This document shows, piece after piece, positions 1 to 5,762 of a DNA stretch of 7,323 bases. The notes beneath the pieces are model-generated. The model was not told the origin of the DNA. It saw only the letters and a list, made by a program, of their open reading frames with translations, and searched no databases. The stretch is from Acidobacteriaceae bacterium (GTDB taxonomy: Bacteria > Acidobacteriota > Terriglobia > Terriglobales > SbA1): assembly GCA_003156615.1 (NCBI GenBank), contig PMHI01000247.1, positions 3,413 to 10,735 of the forward strand, written 5' to 3'. The stretch's first letter is position 1, and each line of letters starts with the position of its first letter. Position numbers and translations under genes: made by a program.

Positions 1-636
1 AAGATTGAGATTTTCACTCTGCTCGACAAGATCTGCCGTCCGACGACGATTCTGGCATCCAACACGTCTTCGCTGAGTATCACGGAAATTGCCAGCGTCA
101 CCTATCGCGCGAAGAAGTGCGTGGGCATGCACTTCTTCAATCCCGTGCACAAGATGAAACTGCTTGAAGTGGTGCGGGCTCTCGAAACGGACGAGGACAC
201 GCTCGCCACCGCCGTTGCCGTGGGCAGACGAATGGGGAAGGAAGTGGTGGTGATCAAGGAAGCGCCCGGCTTCATCACCAGCCGCATCAACGCGATGATC
301 GGCAATGAGGCGTTCTATATGCTGCAGGAGGGGCTTGCCTCGGCAGCAGACATCGACAAGGCGCTGAAGTTGGGGCTCAACCATCCCATGGGGCCGTTCG
401 AGATGGTCGATCTGGTGGGACTGGATACGCGGCTGAATATTCTGGAGTATCTGCACAAATCGCTGGGAGAGAAATACCGTCCAGCGCCGCTGCTGGTGCA
501 GTACGTGAAGGCAGGTCGATTGGGGCGCAAGTCGGGGCGCGGGGTGTACGAGTATCCCGAGGTCGCGGCAGCGGAAACGAAGTCCGGCTCGTCGGCGTCG
601 GACGGGAAGGCGACTCTCGCCGAGGTCAAGCGGTAA
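1..636 (+). CDS. 3-hydroxybutyryl-CoA dehydrogenase, 3' part (5' end outside window)
   Basis: This enzyme reversibly oxidises (S)-3-hydroxybutyryl-CoA to acetoacetyl-CoA with NAD(P) in the cytoplasm, in fatty-acid oxidation, butanoate or aromatic-acid pathways. The frame is open from base 1, so about 75 N-terminal residues of the Rossmann NAD-binding domain are missing compared with the usual 280-290. Of 211 visible residues, NTSS (21-24) and HFFNP (44-48) are the substrate-loop motifs. Ser23, His44 and Glu56 align without gaps to Ser137, His158 and Glu170 of human HADH. The C-terminal dimerisation domain shows NHPMGPFEMVDLVGLD and GRLGRKSGRGVYEY. The residue equivalent to Asn208 is Ser94 (in GFITSRI). 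The last ~25 residues form a polar Ser/Ala/Lys-rich tail. The gene converges on the methyltransferase gene. Family assignment is firm; substrate chain length and physiological direction are not. Confidence 0.93.
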   Translation, partial: KIEIFTLLDKICRPTTILASNTSSLSITEIASVTYRAKKCVGMHFFNPVHKMKLLEVVRALETDEDTLATAVAVGRRMGKEVVVIKEAPGFITSRINAMIGNEAFYMLQEGLASAADIDKALKLGLNHPMGPFEMVDLVGLDTRLNILEYLHKSLGEKYRPAPLLVQYVKAGRLGRKSGRGVYEYPEVAAAETKSGSSASDGKATLAEVKR

Positions 637-647
637 CCGCGCGACGT

Positions 648-1787
648 TCAACGCACGATTTGCCTACGGCCAAAGTTCAGGCCCGATAAAGACTCGATTT
701 TTTCCTGCTCGACTCCCTTGCTGGCTAGGAGCACGTGAAAGCTCTCGCCCATGCCGGCGGGTGTTACCAGATGCTTGAGTTGCAGCGCGACTTTCGCGCG
801 TTCCTGCGGCAGGCGGCATCCCTCGAAGGAGTCGGCAAACTGGTTCGTCTCTCCGATGCCCATCAGGAATTGGGATTGCGTGACGAGCTTGCGCGCCTGC
901 ATACCTTTTTTCTCGGAGGCGGCAGCGAGTGCGGTGAAGTTCACGTCGGCGGTGATGTCCTGCTCGCCGGGGGCTTCGTAGGGATTCGCGCTGATTGAAT
1001 GCTGGCGAAGGGCTTTCACCGTCCCGCGATGGCGGCCGGCGAGCTGCTCTTGGCGGGTGTAGCCATAGTCGATGGCGAGGAAGAATCCGCGCTGGATGCT
1101 GGTGGCGATGCGCTCCATGAATTGTTGTGCAGCGAGAGTAGCTTCGACGCGTTGGTTGGGCTCGGGATGGACTGAGTAACGGTCAAGGAATTCGACTTCT
1201 TCGGGCGAAGGCTTTGCCCAAGCTTCCTTGAGGCGGCCGTCGCACGCCTCGATGCGCAGGGAGCCCTTCGTGCTTAGGATTTCGACCGGCAGGGCGTCGA
1301 AGAATTCGTTGGCGAAGACGATGGTGTCGGCGCTCGAGACTCCGTTCCGCGGATAGAGTGCAGTGAGTTCGGCCTTTCCGGATTCAAGGTGAGGACCCAG
1401 AGTCTGCCTGATTCGTTCGCGCAAGGCCGGTGAGCTTTCGACGAGGACATAGCGCAGAGCGCGGTAGAAATCCGGAAACTTCTTCTCCGACCAGTCGAGC
1501 ACGTCTTGCGCGAACAAGCCGCGTCCGGGGCCGAGTTCGACCAGGTCGATGCGCATCGGTGAGCCGAGAGACCGCCACATTTCGTCAAACTGGCGGGCCA
1601 GGAGGCGGCCGAAGACAGCGTGGACATCGCTTGATGTGTAGAAATCGCCGGCTTTGCCGAATCGTTCCGCGTTGCGCGAGTAGTAGCCAAGCTCGGGATC
1701 GTAGAGGCAGAGCTCCATGTAGCGCGAGAAGGGAATGGAGCCGCGTTCGCGGACTTCCTGCTCGATTCTTTGCCGAAGCAGATTCAC
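648..1787 (-). CDS. MidA/NDUFAF7-family SAM-dependent methyltransferase (COG1565, DUF185)
   Basis: This is a class I SAM-dependent methyltransferase of the family that includes mitochondrial NDUFAF7, which methylates an arginine of a complex I subunit; the bacterial substrate is not established. The 379 residues, close to the family norm, open with the typical RERGSIPFSRYMELCLYDPE. SAM-binding motif I is VELGPGRG (83-90), followed by VLVESS (114-119) ending strand 2. The family hallmarks NEFFDALPVE (160-169), FLAIDYGY (236-243), a GTVKALRQH loop (255-263) and DITADVNF (277-284) are all present. I chose GTG 1787 rather than the longer start at 1889. The family homology begins there, AGAAGGA lies just upstream, and the start overlaps the stop of the preceding gene as GTGA, suggesting translational coupling. 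The extra 34 residues of the longer form are Arg/Pro-rich and would overlap most of the C-terminal coding of the upstream gene. Confidence 0.9.
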   Translation of the reverse strand: MNLLRQRIEQEVRERGSIPFSRYMELCLYDPELGYYSRNAERFGKAGDFYTSSDVHAVFGRLLARQFDEMWRSLGSPMRIDLVELGPGRGLFAQDVLDWSEKKFPDFYRALRYVLVESSPALRERIRQTLGPHLESGKAELTALYPRNGVSSADTIVFANEFFDALPVEILSTKGSLRIEACDGRLKEAWAKPSPEEVEFLDRYSVHPEPNQRVEATLAAQQFMERIATSIQRGFFLAIDYGYTRQEQLAGRHRGTVKALRQHSISANPYEAPGEQDITADVNFTALAAASEKKGMQARKLVTQSQFLMGIGETNQFADSFEGCRLPQERAKVALQLKHLVTPAGMGESFHVLLASKGVEQEKIESLSGLNFGRRQIVR

Positions 1788-2086
1788 AATTCCTTCTGGC
1801 GGCGTTCGGCTCGGTCCTGCGGCGTGCGGATGAACATTTCTACGAAGTAGTCGTGCAGCGCGTCGTAGAGCTGGCGCTGGAAGCTCCATTCGAACTGCGG
1901 ATGGTCGAGGTCGCGCGGATGCAGATCAAAATAATACGTGTGTACGGGAACGGATGCGTCTTTGAATTGAATGATGATCTCCACGCCGTCACCCTTGGAG
2001 CGCGCGGAGAAATTCAGCAGAGGATGTTCGTAAAGGCGCAGTTGAGCCAGGACGCGATCAAGACGGATCGTGGTGGTTTCTGACAC
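1784..2086 (-). CDS. conserved-looking hypothetical protein, 100 aa, first gene of methyltransferase operon
   Basis: I do not recognise a named family. The predicted 100-residue protein is soluble, without signal peptide or membrane segment. An N-terminal helix-like part (SETTTIRLDRVLAQLRLYEH) precedes an alternating hydrophobic, beta-like stretch (GVEIIIQFKD, VPVHTYYFDLHPRDLD). The C-terminal part is amphipathic, rich in aromatics and charge (FEWSFQRQLYDALHDYFVEM, then RTPQDRAERRQKEL). It overlaps the methyltransferase gene by 4 bases, so the two are probably co-transcribed and coupled. The start is uncertain: GTG 2086 is preferred because the upstream extension to GTG 2209 adds 41 residues of Cys-containing, non-conserved-looking sequence. 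No Shine-Dalgarno precedes GTG 2086, but a TACAAT box ends 6 bases before it, which would suit a leaderless transcript. A role linked to the methyltransferase is inferred only from position. Confidence 0.7.
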   Translation of the reverse strand: MSETTTIRLDRVLAQLRLYEHPLLNFSARSKGDGVEIIIQFKDASVPVHTYYFDLHPRDLDHPQFEWSFQRQLYDALHDYFVEMFIRTPQDRAERRQKEL

Positions 2087-2092
2087 AGTGGA

Positions 2093-2098
2093 ATTGTA
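2093..2098 (-). promoter_or_regulatory. possible -10 box (TACAAT) giving a leaderless mRNA
   Basis: On the minus strand TACAAT matches the sigma-70 -10 consensus at five of six bases and lies six bases before the GTG at 2086. Transcription would then start at or very near the start codon. No convincing -35 hexamer is seen 16-18 bases upstream (the candidates are G/C-rich), so the call rests on the -10 box and on the missing ribosome-binding site. Confidence 0.3.
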
Positions 2099-2129
2099 AA
2101 GCAGGTGGAGTCGGGCAGCCTGCTTGGGA

Positions 2130-2151
2130 GTACTACAAGCGGTCTCATAAA
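2130..2151 (-). repeat. 22-base near-repeat, copy A
   Basis: Read on the minus strand, this matches plus-strand 5663-5684 at 19 of 22 bases, including an unbroken 12-base core TTTATGAGACCG followed by TT, TAG and AC at the same offsets. It lies about 44-65 bases upstream of the GTG of the 100-residue gene. It could be a leftover insertion-sequence end or a dispersed regulatory element; no IS body is seen beside it. Confidence 0.45.
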
Positions 2152-2246
2152 CCCGGCAGACCGATGGTTGCCTGTTCGCTTCCGGACACTCAAGGCCGGC
2201 CCTGGACACCTTTAAACACTCACGTTCGATAGCACTACTCTCTTGT

Positions 2247-2280
2247 CCTTTGCCATCAAGGGGTTACCCTTTGCATCAGG
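2247..2280 (+). repeat. imperfect direct repeat with 21-base period upstream of the ADOP gene
   Basis: CCTTTGCCATCAAGG (2247-2261) is repeated as CCTTTGCATCAGG (2268-2280), the second copy lacking one C and one A. The CCTTTGC starts are exactly 21 bases apart, about two helical turns, which would put both copies on the same DNA face. The repeat is about 100 bases before the ADOP start. It may be a paired regulator site or chance; no regulator gene is adjacent. Confidence 0.3.
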
Positions 2281-2383
2281 TTGGCAAAAGTCTTGCTGCA
2301 GGAAACCAAATCTGCGGTCGTTTCGCATGGTGGTTGGCCCGTGCACCGTGGCGCTACTGTGCGAGCAGGATGACTAGGCTGAT

Positions 2384-4819
2384 ATGAACGGACTGGCCCA
2401 AGACCTTCGCTACGCCCTTCGGCAATTGCGGAAGAATCCGGGACTTGCAGCAACTGCCATTATCACGCTCGCCCTCGGCATCGGCGCGAATACAGCCATC
2501 TTTAGCTTGGCGAACGCTGTCTTGTTTCAGCATTTGCCGGTGAGAGCCTCGAACCGTCTCGTCGTCATTTGGATCAACAGCCTCAAGAATGGTTGGAGTC
2601 GCATAGGGCCAGCAGGGCAAGACTTTCTGGATTGGAAGGAACAGAACCGGTCTTTCGAAGATCTCTTTCTCTTTGAACATGGCACTGGGACGGTGACGGG
2701 CGCTGGGGAACCCGAACAGGTGACCGGTTTGCGTGTGACCACGAATTTCGGTGAGTTTTTTGGAATCAATACTCTTCTGGGGCGTACCTTCCGACCGGAT
2801 GAGACTTCGGCAAAACACAACTTAGCGGTCCTCTCCTACAGCTATTGGCAGCACCGTTACGCTTCTTCGCCCACGGTAGTCGGTCAAGGCATGACGCTGA
2901 ACGGTGAGCAGTACACGATCATTGGGGTTCTTCCATCGGAGTTGGGCACAGTCTTTCCTGCCGACGTCGTTGTGCCGTTCGATAACGACTGGCTAAAGCG
3001 TGTGGATTCGAATCTGGGAGTTTTTGGGCGGCTTAAGCCCGGACTCACACTCAAACAAGCGTCATCGGAAATGGCCGTGATTATGGAGGGCATCGGGCAC
3101 CAGCGCCCTGACCGGAAAGATTTTGGCGCTGTGTTGGTGCCGCTGGAATCGGCGCGAGTGGAGTACATCCGTCCGGCGCTTCTGCTGCTTCTTGTTGCAG
3201 TGGGATGCGTGTTGCTAATCGCTTGCGCGAATGTGGCGAATCTTCTTTTGTCGCGTGCTGTCGGCCGGCGAAGAGAAATCGCCGCCCGATTTGCATTGGG
3301 AGCTGGCCGCGGGCGATTGACCCAACAATTCCTGGTCGAGAGCATGATCATTGCACTGATGGGCGGCGCTGCAGGCCTATTTATGGCGCAATGGGCAAGC
3401 TATGTCATGATGCGGTTCGTCCCCGATCGCATTCCGGTTCCAAACGCGGCCGACTATGTCTCCCTCCCCAAACTCCACCTTGATGGCCAAGTGCTTGTCT
3501 TCACGCTGTTGATCTCTCTGCTGACGGGCGTGCTGTCTAGTTTGTTCCCAGTTGTTCAGAGCTTACGGCTCAACGTCAATGACGCGCTGAAGGAAGCTGG
3601 CAGAGGATCGCCTTCGAGTCCGCGAGGGAACCGAATGCGCGCCACCTTGGTGATTGCGGAGAGCGCCGTGGCATTTGTACTCGTCATTGGCGCCGGGTTG
3701 ATGGTCCAGAGTTTCGTGCGTCTTCTGCAGGCCAGCCCAGGCTTTGATGCCAGCCATCTACTGACGTTGAGGATCAAACTTCCCAACGACGCGAAGAATT
3801 CACCTTACCGGGAACCACGGCAACAAGCGGCAGCCTTCCAGAGGTTTCTGAACAACGTCCAGGCTCTGCCCGGCGTTCAGTCCGCTGCATTTGCGGAGAT
3901 TGTTCCCCTCAGCCAAGACGACATGGCCATGGGGCAGTTCGTGATTACGGAGGAACCAGGCTTACGCACGGTTCAACACCTGGCGGCTGACTTCCGGGAT
4001 GTCACACCAGACTATTTTCCCACTATGGGAATTCCGCTTCTGCAAGGCCGCATATTTACAGAGCATGACGACCTGGATAACCCGCGGGTTGTAATCATTG
4101 ATAGGATGTTTGCCCGCCGCTTTTTCCGAGGGCAGGATCCTGTCGGTAAGCACCTCCAACTCCCGGATGCAACGCGGCCCGAGCGAGAAATTGTCGGCGT
4201 GGTTGGTGCGGTTCTCGACACGGGCCTCGACCAGGAACCGCAGCCCACAATTTACTTCCCCTCGCTGCAAAGCCCAGACCAGACCATGAGCCTGGTGGTG
4301 CGGACGGCTCTGCCTCCCTCTTCTATCCTGCCCGGCATCAAGAATGCGATTTGGAATGTGGACAAAGATCAGCCGATTTTCAATGTTAGGCCAATGAACG
4401 AAATCATCTCCGGAATCACTTCGGCACAACGCGTTGCTTTCCTGACGCTGGATGCTTTCGCATTTCTCGCGCTCGCTTTGGCGGCGATTGGCATTTATGG
4501 TGTTACATCCTATGCCGTCGTCCAGAGAATCCACGAAATCGGGGTGCGCGTGGCGTTGGGTGCCCAGAGGGGCGACATATTGCGCTTGGTCGTGCTCCAA
4601 GGCATGAAGCTCGCCAGCGCTGGGGTCTTAATTGGCCTGCTTGCGTCGTTGGGACTTACGAGACTCATGACCAGCCTGCTTTTTGGTGTGAGCGCAACTG
4701 ACTCACTGACGTTTGCTGGCGTGGCCTTGCTGCTTTTTGTCGTCGCGTTGATCGCTTGCTACGTTCCCGCCCGCCGCGCGGCCAAAGTCGACCCCATAGT
4801 GGCGCTGCGGTACGAGTAA
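2384..4819 (+). CDS. ADOP-family permease (acidobacterial duplicated orphan permease, MacB/FtsX type)
   Basis: This is a full-length, 811-residue inner-membrane protein with two MacB-like halves in one chain. TM1 is at about 20-46 after the family-typical N-terminus QDLRYALRQLRKNPG. A large extracytoplasmic MacB-type domain follows (~50-260), then TM2-4 (264-289, 318-345, 369-392). TM5 (420-442) starts the second half, followed by a second extracytoplasmic domain (~450-685) and TM6-8 (688-710, ~740-762, 776-795). The two FtsX domains each carry the same cytoplasmic signature: REIAARFALGAGRG (297-310) and HEIGVRVALGAQRG (717-730). The C-terminus RRAAKVDPIVALRYE is the usual family ending. ADOP proteins form large paralogous sets in acidobacteria, typically without an adjacent ATP-binding subunit, and none is seen here. 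A MacB-like mechanotransmission or export role is inferred; the substrate is unknown. An IS begins at the stop codon. Confidence 0.94.
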   Translation: MNGLAQDLRYALRQLRKNPGLAATAIITLALGIGANTAIFSLANAVLFQHLPVRASNRLVVIWINSLKNGWSRIGPAGQDFLDWKEQNRSFEDLFLFEHGTGTVTGAGEPEQVTGLRVTTNFGEFFGINTLLGRTFRPDETSAKHNLAVLSYSYWQHRYASSPTVVGQGMTLNGEQYTIIGVLPSELGTVFPADVVVPFDNDWLKRVDSNLGVFGRLKPGLTLKQASSEMAVIMEGIGHQRPDRKDFGAVLVPLESARVEYIRPALLLLLVAVGCVLLIACANVANLLLSRAVGRRREIAARFALGAGRGRLTQQFLVESMIIALMGGAAGLFMAQWASYVMMRFVPDRIPVPNAADYVSLPKLHLDGQVLVFTLLISLLTGVLSSLFPVVQSLRLNVNDALKEAGRGSPSSPRGNRMRATLVIAESAVAFVLVIGAGLMVQSFVRLLQASPGFDASHLLTLRIKLPNDAKNSPYREPRQQAAAFQRFLNNVQALPGVQSAAFAEIVPLSQDDMAMGQFVITEEPGLRTVQHLAADFRDVTPDYFPTMGIPLLQGRIFTEHDDLDNPRVVIIDRMFARRFFRGQDPVGKHLQLPDATRPEREIVGVVGAVLDTGLDQEPQPTIYFPSLQSPDQTMSLVVRTALPPSSILPGIKNAIWNVDKDQPIFNVRPMNEIISGITSAQRVAFLTLDAFAFLALALAAIGIYGVTSYAVVQRIHEIGVRVALGAQRGDILRLVVLQGMKLASAGVLIGLLASLGLTRLMTSLLFGVSATDSLTFAGVALLLFVVALIACYVPARRAAKVDPIVALRYE

Positions 4820-4833
4820 CCGCGCTCATAGAT
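4818..4833 (+). repeat. left terminal inverted repeat of the IS (imperfect)
   Basis: AACCGCGCTCATAGAT pairs with the right-end sequence AATCGGTCTCATAAAT at 12 of 16 positions. Its first bases coincide with the end of the ADOP stop codon TAA (4817-4819), so the outer edge cannot be fixed from this sequence alone. Confidence 0.5.
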
Positions 4834-5604
4834 ACCTAAGCAAGATTTGCATGCAACCCAGGCGAACCATGCCAAAGAAGTTCTCGACGTGGTACTCCCA
4901 GCAGATCACCAGCCGACGAAAGTGATGGAGCCAAGCGAATAGTCGCTCGACTCGCCAACGTTTGCGGTAACGGCGCAAAGGACGGCCGTCTTGCGTTGGT
5001 GTCCGGCGCACTCCGCGATGTGGTGCGATCATCTCGATGCCGTAGCGCTCGGCCAAGTCACGATCCAAACGGTCACTGTCATAGGCTCTGTCGCCGATCA
5101 GTCGTGCCAGGAGGGCATCGAGGAAGCTGTGTCCGAGGACGCCTTCAACGAGCCGGCTTTCGTGCGGCGAAGCGCTTTCGATACTAACGGCGAGAGGAAG
5201 ACTGTGATCATCGGCGAGCGCGATGATTTTTGTTCCCTTGCCGCGCTTGGTGGGCCCGACCGCGAGGCCCCCTTTTTTGCCCCTGTGAAGGAGGCGTCGA
5301 TGAAAGCCTCATCCAGTTGCAATTTTCCTCGGGCGTGTAACTCCTCGGCCAGTCCGCGCAAGATGTCTTCCAGTTTGCCCTCTCTCACCCACTGCTGGAA
5401 GCGGCGGTGGCAGGTCTGGTACGGCGGGTATTTCTTGGGCAGTTCCCGCCACTGTGCTCCTGTCCCCAAGACCCACAAAATTCCGTTGAGTACGGCGCGT
5501 GTGTCCTGCCACGGCCGACCACGACCGTCGGCACGCCGTTGAGGACGCAACATCGGTTCGATCAACTTCCACTGGGCATCGCTGAGTTCCCATCGGCCTC
5601 GCAT
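4826..5604 (-). CDS. IS5-family DDE transposase made by -1 ribosomal frameshifting
   Basis: This transposase cuts and joins the IS ends. Frame one starts at ATG 5604 (AAAGAGG just upstream) and contributes 111 residues, beginning MRGRWELSDAQWKLIEPML, the usual helix-turn-helix-type N-terminal domain. Left alone, it would run to a stop at 5098. At A AAA AAG (5278-5272) a -1 shift enters a frame that stays open to TGA 4828-4826, adding 148 residues for 259 in total, a normal size for this family. The joined protein has the DDE residues Asp98 (QLDEAF), Asp172 (IGDRAYDSD) and Glu220 (YRKRWRVERLFAWL), with the family R-x3-E spacing. The catalytic Asp172 and Glu220 exist only in the shifted product. 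Both frames look free of decay, so programmed frameshifting is more likely than a pseudogene, though a chance single-base change in an A6G5 run would look the same. Confidence 0.88.
5272..5278 (-). promoter_or_regulatory. -1 frameshift site A AAA AAG in the transposase gene
   Basis: On the minus strand the first-frame codons are GCA AAA AAG GGG. Slipping back one base re-pairs both tRNAs on AAA AAA, and reading continues GGG GGC CTC in the downstream frame. This is the X XXY YYZ heptamer used by dnaX and several IS families. G/C-rich sequence beginning about 8 bases downstream can fold (CGCGGT with ACC and CGCG, with a bulge) and might act as a stimulator. No obvious internal Shine-Dalgarno lies 10-14 bases upstream. 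Confidence 0.75.
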
Positions 5605-5661
5605 ACCCTCTTTCTGCTCGTTTTGGAACGCGCAGAAAATAGTTAACAAGGTTCAACGACC

Positions 5662-5677
5662 ATTTATGAGACCGATT
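5662..5677 (-). repeat. right terminal inverted repeat of the IS (imperfect)
   Basis: The reverse complement, AATCGGTCTCATAAAT, matches the left end at 12 of 16 bases and lies about 58-73 bases upstream of the transposase ATG. It overlaps copy B of the 22-base near-repeat, which runs seven bases further out. Confidence 0.5.
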
Positions 5678-5684
5678 CTAGAAC
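5663..5684 (+). repeat. 22-base near-repeat, copy B
   Basis: This matches the minus strand of 2130-2151 at 19 of 22 bases. It starts in the IS right end and extends beyond the inferred inverted repeat into TTCTAGAA, an 8-base palindrome containing CTAG, which is a YTAR-type site of the kind reported as an IS5 target. Whether the outer bases belong to the IS or to the host is not settled here. Confidence 0.45.
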
Positions 5685-5762
5685 ATTGCGAGAAGGCACG
5701 GCGGCCGCGTGTGGATGTTGGATTTTGCGTTGCAAAGCGGAAGGGGCGAGTTTTTCCGGTCG

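Larger units (their letters stand above)
2087..2383. other. divergent intergenic region between the methyltransferase operon and the ADOP gene
   Basis: No convincing gene is seen in these 297 bases; the short open frames on both strands lack coding character. The region holds the TACAAT box for the leftward operon, one copy of a 22-base near-repeat shared with the IS right end (2130-2151), and an imperfect direct repeat with 21-base period (2247-2280). Just before the ADOP start, TAGG at 2375-2378 is a weak ribosome-binding site five bases from ATG 2384. TTGGCA at 2281-2286 resembles a -35 box but has no good -10 partner, so the ADOP promoter is not located. Confidence 0.6.
4818..5677 (-). 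mobile_element. IS5-family insertion sequence, apparently intact
   Basis: The element is about 860 bases, with one transposase gene filling it on the minus strand. The ends are inferred from an imperfect inverted repeat: 4818-4833 and the reverse complement of 5662-5677 agree at 12 of 16 bases, sharing an unbroken CTCATA core. The transposase stop codon lies inside the left repeat. No target-site duplication is visible at these ends or within a few bases, so the boundaries are uncertain by several bases. The element abuts the ADOP stop without shortening that protein. Confidence 0.8.

Noticed and set aside
631..647. Possible shared terminator between the convergent dehydrogenase and methyltransferase genes
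   Set aside because: The short gap offers only CGGT/ACCG with almost no loop and no T run on either strand.
1788..1889. Longer methyltransferase start at 1889 (413 residues)
   Set aside because: The additional N-terminus is Arg/Pro-rich and unlike the family, and would overlap over 100 bases of the upstream gene. GTG 1787 has a ribosome-binding site and a 4-base coupling overlap.
1430..2083. Long plus-strand open frame (217 codons) opposite the methyltransferase operon
   Set aside because: It is antisense to two genes with clear coding signals, is Arg/Ser-rich without recognisable motifs, and spans both genes, as expected of a shadow frame in G+C-rich DNA.
3962..4600. Minus-strand 212-codon frame inside the ADOP gene
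   Set aside because: It is antisense to the well-conserved second extracytoplasmic domain and sixth transmembrane segment of ADOP, with no motif of its own.
4991..5542. Plus-strand 183-codon frame inside the IS
   Set aside because: It is antisense to the transposase. IS5 elements sometimes have antisense frames, but nothing here suggests a real protein.
4826..5649. Treating the transposase as a pseudogene broken by a frameshift
   Set aside because: The overlap holds an in-phase slippery heptamer, both frames are otherwise undamaged, and the fused length and DDE spacing are normal, so programmed frameshifting is preferred.
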